DNA from: Methanomassiliicoccaceae archaeon DOK
GTDB lineage: Archaea > Thermoplasmatota > Thermoplasmata > Methanomassiliicoccales > Methanomethylophilaceae
Assembly: GCA_009911715.1 (NCBI GenBank)
Contig: CP047880.1
Span: 1,798,001-1,862,000, forward strand
Direction: 5' to 3'
DNA length: 64,000 bases
In this document: one piece after another, positions 1-7,204 of the stretch
Position numbering within the stretch: the first letter of the stretch is position 1
Layout: the number at the start of each line of letters is the position of its first letter
The notes under the pieces: model-generated
Database searches by the model: none
The model's input: the letters and a program-made list of their open reading frames with translations, nothing else
What the model was told of the DNA's origin: nothing
Position numbers and translations under genes: made by a program

Positions 1-211
1 AGCACTGGTACCTGTAGCCCGAGTGCCTCTGGAACTGCGCCAGCGCGGCCCTGTCGACCTCGCCCATCTCGCTGGTCGTGGGTCTGAGCCTCCTGAAGTA
101 GGCGCCCTCGCCGTCGTCACAGAGATGGCTGTCGCACGAGCAGAACAGCTTCTTGGTGTCGAGCTGCTGGTGGATCTCGATACCGCACATCATCTCGTAG
201 TCTTCACTCAT
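1..211 (-). CDS. gatE: Glu-tRNA(Gln) amidotransferase subunit E, N-terminal part (runs off window)
   Basis: The minus strand from 211 to the window edge reads an open frame starting MSEDYEMMCGIEIHQQLDTK, the typical N-terminus of the GatB/GatE family, followed by a Cys-rich LFCSC segment. GatE pairs with GatD to amidate Glu-tRNA(Gln) to Gln-tRNA(Gln); this DE type is restricted to archaea. The ATG overlaps the end of gatD by 8 bases, so the two are translationally coupled. Only about 70 residues are visible; the rest lies outside the window. Confidence 0.93.
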   Translation of the reverse strand, partial: MSEDYEMMCGIEIHQQLDTKKLFCSCDSHLCDDGEGAYFRRLRPTTSEMGEVDRAALAQFQRHSGYRYQC

Positions 212-1496
212 CGATGGTCCTCCTGTCTGAAAGCTCGTTGGCGAGCGGGGCGCGCATGGCGGCCTTCGCCTCCTCGACGGACGCAGAGTTCGCCAGGACC
301 CACATCAGCTTGACGTAGGCTGTCTCCGGCAGCATGTCGAAGACCGTGATGACACCGGCGTTCAGCATGTCCCTGCCGGTGTTGTACACGTTGAGGTTCG
401 TCCTGCCGTTGAGGCACTGGCTGGTCATGACCACGACGGTGCCGTTGTCACAGGCCCTCTTGATGAGCGGGATCATGTTCTCGTTGACATGTCCCAGTCC
501 GGAACCGGCGATGACGACGCCCTTGGACCTCATGAATATGTCCTCGAAAAGCGCGGGGTCCATGCCTGGGTAGTACTGGAGCAGGACGCAGGCCCTCTCC
601 ATGGCGGTGTTGGCCACGGCCTTTTCCGATGTGGCGGCCGGCAGTTCCGCGTTGAACGTTATCCTGCCGTCCTTGTCCAGATGAGCGACCGGCAGGGCGT
701 TTATGCTGTGGAAGGCGTCCCTGCGGGAGGTGTGCATCTTCCTGACACGGGTCCCGAAGTGGACCGCGAACGAGTCGTCCCCGGGCGTGTCATGCATGAT
801 GACGTAGACCCCGGCCTTGCCGGACCTGCAGAACCTGGCACATGCCATCAGGTTGCTGCTGGCATCGGAGGACGGACGGTCGGAGGACCTCTGGGCCCCG
901 ACCAGGACAACGGGCTTGGGGACGTCCCCCAGCATGAATGACAGCGCGGCTGCGGTGTATCCCATGGTGTCGGTCCCATGGGGGATGATGATCCCGTCGG
1001 CCCCTTCGTTGATCTGTCTGGCGACCTCGTCGGCCAGGGCCTGCCAGTGCTCCACGTTCATGTTCTCGGAGAAAATGGAGAACAGGACCGTGGCGTCTAT
1101 GTTGGCGATCTCCCTGATCTCTGGCACAGCGTTGACCATGTCGGAGGTGGAGAGCGCGGGGTGGACCGCCCCCGTCCTGTAGTCGACGTAGGATGCTATT
1201 GTCCCGCCGGTTCCGATGAGGACCAGCTTGGGGAGGCCCTTCCTGAACTCCACCTCGGACTCGGGTTTGACCCTCTCCACGGGGGCCTCGACCACCGAGA
1301 TCTCCGTGGCGTCGGTGATTCTGACACCGACGTTGTACCCGGACTTCATCTTCAGAATGAGGATGTCCGGGGCGCTGAACTCGTGATGGGGCATGAGTGT
1401 CCCGACATATGTCCTGCCGTCCCTGACGACGGACAGCTTGGTTCCCTCGACCGCGCCGAGGGACTCCAATGTCTTGGAAAGTGATTCGGAGTACAT
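204..1496 (-). CDS. gatD: Glu-tRNA(Gln) amidotransferase subunit D
   Basis: This 430-residue protein is the asparaginase-like subunit that releases ammonia from Gln or Asn for transfer by GatE onto Glu-tRNA(Gln). An N-terminal domain of about 85 residues specific to GatD precedes the amidohydrolase core. TGGTIAS (96-102) and HGTDT (183-187) carry the nucleophilic threonine and the Thr-Asp pair of type I asparaginases. The length is normal for archaeal GatD. The ATG at 1496 has an AAGGAGAT ribosome binding site about 17 bases upstream, which is rather distant. It is first of a gatD-gatE operon with an 8-base overlap. Confidence 0.95.
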   Translation of the reverse strand: MYSESLSKTLESLGAVEGTKLSVVRDGRTYVGTLMPHHEFSAPDILILKMKSGYNVGVRITDATEISVVEAPVERVKPESEVEFRKGLPKLVLIGTGGTIASYVDYRTGAVHPALSTSDMVNAVPEIREIANIDATVLFSIFSENMNVEHWQALADEVARQINEGADGIIIPHGTDTMGYTAAALSFMLGDVPKPVVLVGAQRSSDRPSSDASSNLMACARFCRSGKAGVYVIMHDTPGDDSFAVHFGTRVRKMHTSRRDAFHSINALPVAHLDKDGRITFNAELPAATSEKAVANTAMERACVLLQYYPGMDPALFEDIFMRSKGVVIAGSGLGHVNENMIPLIKRACDNGTVVVMTSQCLNGRTNLNVYNTGRDMLNAGVITVFDMLPETAYVKLMWVLANSASVEEAKAAMRAPLANELSDRRTIDE

Positions 1497-1644
1497 GCTG
1501 TTCGATTGAAGGTATCTCCTTATCGTTTAGATTGGTTGCGCTCGCGCGCAGATAAGCCATCAAATCTAGAGTTTTCTTTGAATGAATCTGCACCAGATCT
1601 GTAGTGTCCTAGGATTGGTTCTCACCACATCTATAGTATGGTGA

Positions 1645-2316
1645 TCACGCCTTCATTCCCGTCAGTGGTTCGAACCTCACCATCTCGTACCCGACCCTGC
1701 GGTTCAGGTCCCCGATCTCCTGCCGGCACTCGCCGAGCTCGGAGCGCATCGCCTCGGTGAGCATGCCGAAGTACCTGGCATAGAACACGGAGACCGTGTC
1801 GGAATAGGCTGTGAGGAGGGACTCCAGGTCCGTTCCCCTGAGGTACACCTTCTGACTGGTGCTCCATATGCCGTCCCCGCAGCATCTCCGGGTGAACAGC
1901 ACCCTGCCGTCCCTGACGTCGATCTCCAGAGGGAGCATGTCCACGTGCACGACGTAGTTCCTGAGGTTCACGATCAACGAGGCTTCGAACCCGAGCCCGT
2001 CATGCTTGAGGGCCCTGAACTCGCGGTCGATCCCGTACCTCTTGGCGCAGACGGCGGCGTAGTTCTTGCACGAGTACATCCTGGAGAGGAAGTCGGCGAG
2101 AAGCTGGCAGATGCCCATGGTATGGGACTCGATGGTCTCGTACCGGCTCCAGTGGTCGGGCCCCATGCGCCTCGTTCCGCGGACGGCGTCGAGGAGTTCG
2201 TCGAGCTTCGTGTCCATCATGTCGTAGCAGATCGACATGCGTCTCAGTTCGGTGTATGTCTTGAAAACGGGGGAATCCTGTAGGCGCCTGAGCTCCCTGC
2301 GGGGGTCCGAGGACAT
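1645..2316 (-). CDS. Unknown protein with HEPN-like RN-x3-H motif
   Basis: I do not recognise the family of this 223-residue, mostly helical, Arg-rich soluble protein. Residues 115-128 read IVNLRNYVVHVDML; the R119-N120-x3-H124 pattern resembles the RN-x3-H signature of HEPN-fold ribonucleases, but this is inference from one short motif. An upstream in-frame GTG at 2352 is possible. I prefer the ATG at 2316 because a TTAAGAAA box on the minus strand is centred about 25 bases before it, which would give a leaderless mRNA. It stands alone, divergent from the membrane gene at 2447; no toxin-antitoxin partner is visible next to it. Confidence 0.6.
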   Translation of the reverse strand: MSSDPRRELRRLQDSPVFKTYTELRRMSICYDMMDTKLDELLDAVRGTRRMGPDHWSRYETIESHTMGICQLLADFLSRMYSCKNYAAVCAKRYGIDREFRALKHDGLGFEASLIVNLRNYVVHVDMLPLEIDVRDGRVLFTRRCCGDGIWSTSQKVYLRGTDLESLLTAYSDTVSVFYARYFGMLTEAMRSELGECRQEIGDLNRRVGYEMVRFEPLTGMKA

Positions 2317-2418
2317 GAGTATGTAATCGGTCGCGGATTTCTTAACCGACACCGAAGTAGAATACCGAATCTACATACGGGACGCATCGCACAAGGACCG
2401 AGCGTCCGTCCATCTCCG

Positions 2419-2426
2419 TTTATAAC
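2419..2426 (+). promoter_or_regulatory. TATA box of the gene at 2447
   Basis: TTTATAAC is centred about 24.5 bases upstream of the ATG at 2447, which predicts a leaderless transcript. Confidence 0.6.
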
Positions 2427-2446
2427 AACATCCCGTTGCGAGTCCC

Positions 2447-2857
2447 ATGGATTATGACATTGTAGCGAAAGCGGCCATCGTGATCTCGATGGTCGCCGTC
2501 ATCGTGGCCGCCGCCGCGATAATCATGGTGGCGACCGGGGACGATTCCGACGACAGATACAGGATCTACATCGGTATGGACGCGGACGCCACACAGAGCC
2601 AGATGGATGAGCTCGAGTCCTACATGAAGGACACGATCACCAGCGAGTACGGCACAGGATACACCATGTACTGGGCGGACGGGGCCTATGTGGACGACAA
2701 CGGCGACACTGTTCAGAACCGCACCCTCGTGGTCATACTCCTCGATGTGAGCTCCGGGGACGCGGATGCTATCGCCGACGCGGCCCTCGACCAGGACGGT
2801 GTATCGTCGGTTGCCAAGGAGGCCTACCACTCCTTCTTCGACATCAGCACGAACTGA
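2447..2857 (+). CDS. Small membrane-anchored protein of unknown function
   Basis: The 136-residue protein has one N-terminal membrane helix (about residues 7-29, rich in Ile, Val and Ala). An acidic soluble domain of about 100 residues follows, with YRIYIGMDAD near residue 38 and an alternating strand/helix pattern that suggests a small alpha/beta fold outside the membrane. I do not recognise a family. The start is supported by a TATA box 25 bases upstream. A hairpin with a T-run follows immediately, so it is a single-gene transcript. Confidence 0.65.
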   Translation: MDYDIVAKAAIVISMVAVIVAAAAIIMVATGDDSDDRYRIYIGMDADATQSQMDELESYMKDTITSEYGTGYTMYWADGAYVDDNGDTVQNRTLVVILLDVSSGDADAIADAALDQDGVSSVAKEAYHSFFDISTN

Positions 2858-2862
2858 ATCCG

Positions 2863-2886
2863 AGGGGCTTCCGCCCTTCTTTTTTA
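2863..2886 (+). terminator. Hairpin plus T-run terminator
   Basis: A short stem (AGGGGC/GCCCTT with TTCC loop, 2863-2878) is followed by a run of T (2880-2885) just after the membrane gene stop. Confidence 0.6.
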
Positions 2887-2920
2887 TTATATTAAAGAAC
2901 ACGGCGTAGCACGAACAAGC

Positions 2921-2926
2921 TAAATA
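2921..2926 (+). promoter_or_regulatory. TATA box supporting the hypB start at 2950
   Basis: TAAATA is centred about 26 bases before the ATG at 2950. This favours that start over the upstream in-frame ATG at 2929, which would lie before the transcription start. Confidence 0.5.
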
Positions 2927-2949
2927 GTATGCACAGGCTTCCGCCTCCC

Positions 2950-3600
2950 ATGCACATAGTACAGCCCGGCATGGAAATCGACGTTCTCAAGGAGAACAAC
3001 AAGATCGCCCATGAGAACTACCGCCTCATGAGGAGCAAGGGAATCAAATCCGTCGACTTCATGGGATCCATCGGAGCAGGGAAGACCGCCCTCATCATCA
3101 AGCTCGCCGAGAAGCTCAGGGCCAAGGGCGTCCGCGTCTGCGCGATCGCGGGTGACGTCACCGGCGTGGACGACTACACCAGGTTCGAGAAGTCCGGACT
3201 GAACGCGGTCAACTGCAACACCGGACACGAGTGCCACCTGGACGCCAACCTCGTCAAGAAGACCCTCGCGGACATCAACCTGGACGACTACGACGTCATC
3301 TTCATCGAGAACGTCGGGAACCTGGTCTGCCCCGCCGACTTCCCCCTGGGCACCGACTACAGGGTCGTCGTCATCTCCACCACCGAGGGAGACGACATGG
3401 TGAGAAAGCACCATGACATCTTCATCCACTCGGATATCGCCGTTCTCAACAAGATCGACATCGCCGACGCCGTGGATGTGGACCCCGAGGTCATAGCCAG
3501 GGACTACAACAAGCTCATGGGCGGCACAAAGAACATCTACAAATGCAGCGTTAAGAAGGACCAGGGGCTCGACGAGATCCTCGCGGCCCTGAAGCTCTGA
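2950..3600 (+). CDS. hypB: Hydrogenase nickel incorporation GTPase HypB
   Basis: HypB is the SIMIBI-class GTPase that helps load nickel into [NiFe]-hydrogenase large subunits, working with HypA. The 216-residue protein has the P-loop GSIGAGKT (39-46), the family segment TGHECHLDA with the metal-binding Cys and His, ENVGNLVCPADF, and the NKID guanine-specificity motif. The N-terminal His-rich nickel store of some bacterial HypB proteins is absent. It probably shares a transcript with purD, 12 bases downstream. The start at 2950 is chosen from the TATA spacing; MHIVQPGMEI is also a natural family N-terminus. Confidence 0.94.
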   Translation: MHIVQPGMEIDVLKENNKIAHENYRLMRSKGIKSVDFMGSIGAGKTALIIKLAEKLRAKGVRVCAIAGDVTGVDDYTRFEKSGLNAVNCNTGHECHLDANLVKKTLADINLDDYDVIFIENVGNLVCPADFPLGTDYRVVVISTTEGDDMVRKHHDIFIHSDIAVLNKIDIADAVDVDPEVIARDYNKLMGGTKNIYKCSVKKDQGLDEILAALKL

Positions 3601-3612
3601 GGTGTGTATAAC

Positions 3613-4935
3613 ATGAAGGTCCTCGCCGTCGGCGGAGGGGGCAGAGAGCATGCGGCCGTAGAGGCCCTGTTCCGCTCCGGCTCCGAGATTTACGCTGTGA
3701 TGAAGAACGCCAACCCGGGCATCATCGCCAGGTCGAAGGAGCATCTGCTGTGCGACGAGAAGGACATCGAGAGGGTCTGCGCATTCGCCAGGGAGAAGGG
3801 GGTCGAGCTCGCGTTCATCGGCCCCGAGGCACCTCTCGAGAAGGGGATCGTGGACGCCCTCGAGGCGGCTGGCATCCCCTGCGCCGCGCCAACCAAGGCG
3901 GCCGCCAGGATCGAGACCTCGAAGACTTTCATGAGGGAGCTCGTGGCGAAGCACGGCATCGCAGGCAACCTGGGATTCGCCCACTTCGACAACGCCCGTG
4001 ATGCGGAGGAGTACCTGAAGGGCATCGACCACGAGATCGTGGTCAAACCCGTCGGACTCACGGGCGGGAAGGGCGTCAAGGTCCAGGGTGAGCACCTCCA
4101 CTCCTTCGAGGAGACCATGGACTACGTCAACGAGATCTTCGACGAGAACATCGGCGGCGCGGGAGTCATCCTGGAGGAGAAGGCTGTCGGAGAGGAGTTC
4201 ACCCAGATGGTGTTCGTCGACGGGAAGCGCATCGTGCCCCTCCCGCTGGTCCAGGACCACAAGCGCGCCTACGAAGGGGATGTCGGACCCAACACCGGGG
4301 GCATGGGCTCATACACCGACTCCGATCATCTTCTGCCGTTCATCACACAGGAGGAGAGGGAACAGTCCCTCGCAATCCTGCAGTCGATCGTCGACGCCAT
4401 GGCCGAGGAGGGCTGCCCCTACAGGGGGACCATGTACGGCCAGTTCATGCTGACCGTGAAGGGCCCCAAGATCATCGAGATCAACGCCAGATTCGGTGAC
4501 CCGGAAGCCATGAACGTCCTCTCCCTCATCGGGGACGACTTCGAGGACGTCTGCTACCGCATGGCCACCGGCACACTGGACAGGGACGTGGAGTTCTCCA
4601 AGAAGGCGACCGTCTGCAAGTACGTCGTACCCAGGGGCTACGGCGTGAAGTCCGAAGCAGGGCACGAGATCTCCGTCGACGAGGAGGGCGTCAGGAACGC
4701 CGGAGCCGTCGTCTACTACGCCAACGTCGACATGAAGGACGGGAAGCTCGTCACTGGAACGTCCAGGTCCCTGGGCGTCGTCGGTATCGCCGACACCCTC
4801 GAGGAGGCCGAGTCCAACTGCGAGGCTGCACTCAAGTTCGTGAAATGCGATGCCATGGCCGTCCGCCACGACATCGGCACCCGTGCGCTCGTACAGCGCA
4901 GGGTCGACCACATGAGGGAACTCCGTTCCGCATGA
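3613..4935 (+). CDS. purD: Phosphoribosylamine-glycine ligase
   Basis: PurD makes glycinamide ribonucleotide from phosphoribosylamine, glycine and ATP, the second step of purine synthesis. The 440-residue protein opens with the GGGGREHA nucleotide-fold motif, has the ATP-grasp loop GGKGVKVQG, the PNTGGMGSY segment, and EINARFGDPE with the metal ligands. I chose the ATG at 3613, which has a GGTG ribosome binding site just after the hypB stop; an in-frame GTG at 3604 is the alternative. The stop overlaps the truA start as ATGA, so purD and truA are coupled. Confidence 0.95.
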   Translation: MKVLAVGGGGREHAAVEALFRSGSEIYAVMKNANPGIIARSKEHLLCDEKDIERVCAFAREKGVELAFIGPEAPLEKGIVDALEAAGIPCAAPTKAAARIETSKTFMRELVAKHGIAGNLGFAHFDNARDAEEYLKGIDHEIVVKPVGLTGGKGVKVQGEHLHSFEETMDYVNEIFDENIGGAGVILEEKAVGEEFTQMVFVDGKRIVPLPLVQDHKRAYEGDVGPNTGGMGSYTDSDHLLPFITQEEREQSLAILQSIVDAMAEEGCPYRGTMYGQFMLTVKGPKIIEINARFGDPEAMNVLSLIGDDFEDVCYRMATGTLDRDVEFSKKATVCKYVVPRGYGVKSEAGHEISVDEEGVRNAGAVVYYANVDMKDGKLVTGTSRSLGVVGIADTLEEAESNCEAALKFVKCDAMAVRHDIGTRALVQRRVDHMRELRSA

Positions 4936-5714
4936 AGAGAATCGCTGTGCGGTTCGCCTACCTGGGCGATGGATTCTCCGGCTCGCAGATACAGCCGGAG
5001 GTCCGTACGGTGGAGGGGGAGATGAGAGCGGCCCTCCACAAGGTCTGCGGCATGGACGACGACCGTCTGGACCTCCGCATAGCCAGTCGCACGGACAGAG
5101 GCGTCAACGCCCTTGGCAACGTCGCTGTGTTCAACACAGGCATCGAGGACCCGGACACCCTGCTCAGAGCACTCAACGCCGTCTCTGACGGCATCTTCTA
5201 CACCGCCTATGCCTAGGTGGACGGGGACTTCAACCCCCGTCACGCCTCGGCCCGGTCGTACAGGTACGTGATCCCGTCCGAAGGACTGGACATCGACCTC
5301 GCGCGTGAATGCGCGAAGCTTTTCATCGGCGAGCACGACTTCGTCCGGTTCTGTCGTCCGGACGGGAAGCCGACGGTCGCGACAGTGGACTCCATAGACG
5401 TCTCCGCAGAAGGGGAGACGATCGTCCTGACGTACCGCGCCAGGTTCTTCCTCTGGAACATGGTCCGTAGGACCGCGGCCGCGATAATCTCAGTGGCTTC
5501 CGGCCGCAGCAGTCTGGACGATGTCAGGTCGGCCCTTGAAGGAGAGGACATCAACTTCGGTGTCGCCAGAGCGGATGCGCTCACCCTCACGTCGGTGGAG
5601 TATGAGGGGCTGGACTTCACCCCCTCGTCAAGCAGCGTCCTCTCGGAGAGGGTTGACGAGTGCACGTTCTCCGCTGATCTCCGCAGAGGATTCTACACCG
5701 CCCTCCAGGATTAA
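4932..5714 (+). CDS. truA: tRNA pseudouridine synthase A with in-frame TAG (candidate pyrrolysine codon)
   Basis: TruA isomerises uridines in the anticodon arm (positions 38-40) of tRNA. From the ATG at 4932 the frame runs 94 codons to a TAG at 5214-5216, then continues unbroken for 165 codons to TAA. The first part holds the catalytic motif SRTDRGVNA with Asp55. The second begins VDGDFNPRHASARSYRYV, the conserved segment that normally follows directly in TruA, and later has ARFFLWNMVRR. The combined 260 residues match the usual family length, and reading TAG as one residue restores the family alignment exactly. In a pyrrolysine-using methanogen this is most simply a Pyl codon; a nonsense mutation or sequencing error is the alternative. 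Confidence 0.85.
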
Positions 5715-5739
5715 GAGAGCCGAGACGATTACCCTCGTC

Positions 5740-6312
5740 ATGCAGGGGTTTTCCGAGAGCATCCGCTCAGCGGCCGAGGAACTGGAAGGGATTGAGAACG
5801 AGAGGGAGACCGCCATCGCGGGCTCCCGCAGGGTCATAAGACTGAGCAAGAGGACGATCCATGCGATACACGTCGGGGAGGACTTCTCCGGACCTGCGTC
5901 GGAGATGAGGGAGGCGGTCACAGACCTCCTCCCTGCAGGATCCCGTCGGGTCGACTTCGGTCCCGTCCAGGACGCGCTCATGGAGTACTCCGAGGCGGCC
6001 ATCCTGGCATCCATCGTCGCCGAGGGGCGCGTACCCTCCTTCTCCGAAATCGGGGTTCCCGCGGGACCATGGGTCCTGGGACTGGCAGATTCCGTCGGTG
6101 AGCTCAGGAGGATCGTCACGACCCGCCTGATGGACGGAGACATGGATGGCGCGAGGCGCTTCTTCGGAATCATGGAGGAGATCAGCGGGGAGATCATGAT
6201 GCTCGACGTTCCCGACGCCGTCGCTCCCGTCAGAAGGAAGCAGGACATCGTCCGCGGGATCATGGACCGCACGAGGTCGGACATGACCACGGCGTCGATG
6301 ATGAGAATCTGA
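5740..6312 (+). CDS. Archaeal translin-family protein
   Basis: The 190-residue, all-helical protein matches archaeal translin. RRVIRLSKRTIHAIHVGE (about 25-42), a central DALMEYSEAAILASIV helix, then LADSVGELRRIVTTRLMDGD and a C-terminal KQDIVRGIMDRTRSDM are the recurring family segments. Translin proteins form octameric barrels that bind and sometimes cut single-stranded RNA or DNA; the archaeal role is not settled. The ATG at 5740 lies 25 bases after the truA stop. The gene is followed by a strong hairpin that separates it from the convergent surface-protein operon. Confidence 0.85.
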   Translation: MQGFSESIRSAAEELEGIENERETAIAGSRRVIRLSKRTIHAIHVGEDFSGPASEMREAVTDLLPAGSRRVDFGPVQDALMEYSEAAILASIVAEGRVPSFSEIGVPAGPWVLGLADSVGELRRIVTTRLMDGDMDGARRFFGIMEEISGEIMMLDVPDAVAPVRRKQDIVRGIMDRTRSDMTTASMMRI

Positions 6313-6331
6313 GGAAAAACGGTTTAAGGTT

Positions 6332-6351
6332 GGGAGGGCGGGAGCCCTCCC
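6332..6351. terminator. Bidirectional hairpin between convergent genes
   Basis: A perfect 8-bp stem, GGGAGGGC/GCCCTCCC, has a 4-base loop between the translin gene and the convergent surface-protein gene, with T-rich sequence after it. Confidence 0.6.
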
Positions 6352-6367
6352 GTTTATCTTATGGTTT

Positions 6368-7204
6368 TCAGCGCCTGGACTTCGGCTTTCCGTAGTTCTT
6401 CACAGGCTTGCGGTAGACCCACACCATGACTATGATCAGCAGGATGATGACGATCACGAGGAGCGCGATCATCCAGGTGTAATCGTTGTCACCGATGTAG
6501 AACGTGTGCCTCTCGCCGAGACCCTCGATGTCCACCATGTTTCCTCCGTCGGCGGGGAGCACGTAGAACTCGTACTGCCCGTTTCCGGAGTCGGTGATCC
6601 ACTCGTAGGTGACGGTGGTGGTACCGGCCTCGTCGAGGTCAACTGTGGTGTAGCTGTCCTCGATCCTCTCGTCGTTGACGTAGAAGTAGACGCCGTATCC
6701 GTTCAGGTCCGTGTTGGTGTTGTTGGTGAGCGTCACGGAGAGCGTGATGGGCTCGACCACACGGATGGGGAACTCCTCAGTCCTGTTGAGCGTCTCCTCG
6801 TTGGTGACCTCGTCGCCGTTCTCGTCGACTGTGGTGTAGGAGACGTCGATGGTGTACTCCACGACCAGGGTGCAGCGGCCCGCAGTGTCGGGGGCGGAGA
6901 CCGTGAGGGTCTGCGCCACACCGTTGTCGAGGTCGCCGGAGCTGGGGCTCACACCGTTGCTGACGGTGTCTCCCGAGGAGTCGGTGAGCTTGGCATCGTA
7001 GGAGATGGACATGTTGAAGTCCTGGTACTCGGTGCTGTCGTAGTCGTTGTTGGTGTAGATGATCTGGAAGTCGGCGTCGTCGCCGACCCCGATCACACTG
7101 GAGTCGCCGCTGATGTCGGCGTAGTCTGCGTCCACCCCCTGGACGGGGACGAGGCAGAGGGCCAGCATCGCCAGGACGGCTATGGCTGCTGTCACTGCTT
7201 TCAT
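6368..7204 (-). CDS. Secreted surface protein with C-terminal membrane anchor
   Basis: The 278-residue protein starts with a signal peptide (MKAVTAAIAVLAMLALCLVP, likely cut near VDA). An acidic, Thr/Asp/Tyr-rich beta-type extracellular region with several N-x-S/T sites follows, then one membrane helix (about 248-268) and a basic tail ending KPKSRR. The central part looks like repeated Ig- or CARDB-like strands, by inference from composition. Its ATG overlaps the stop of the giant STT3-like gene as ATGA, and that protein has the same outside-plus-anchor topology at its C-terminus. The two may therefore form one membrane complex. The function is not recognised. Confidence 0.75.
   Translation of the reverse strand: MKAVTAAIAVLAMLALCLVPVQGVDADYADISGDSSVIGVGDDADFQIIYTNNDYDSTEYQDFNMSISYDAKLTDSSGDTVSNGVSPSSGDLDNGVAQTLTVSAPDTAGRCTLVVEYTIDVSYTTVDENGDEVTNEETLNRTEEFPIRVVEPITLSVTLTNNTNTDLNGYGVYFYVNDERIEDSYTTVDLDEAGTTTVTYEWITDSGNGQYEFYVLPADGGNMVDIEGLGERHTFYIGDNDYTWMIALLVIVIILLIIVMVWVYRKPVKNYGKPKSRR

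Noticed and set aside
4845-5216. A complete short gene ending at the TAG in truA
   Set aside because: It covers only the N-terminal TruA half, and the rest follows in the same frame after the TAG, so the two are one gene.
5217-5714. A separate gene starting at the GTG after the TAG
   Set aside because: It has no ribosome binding site of its own and is the C-terminal half of TruA.
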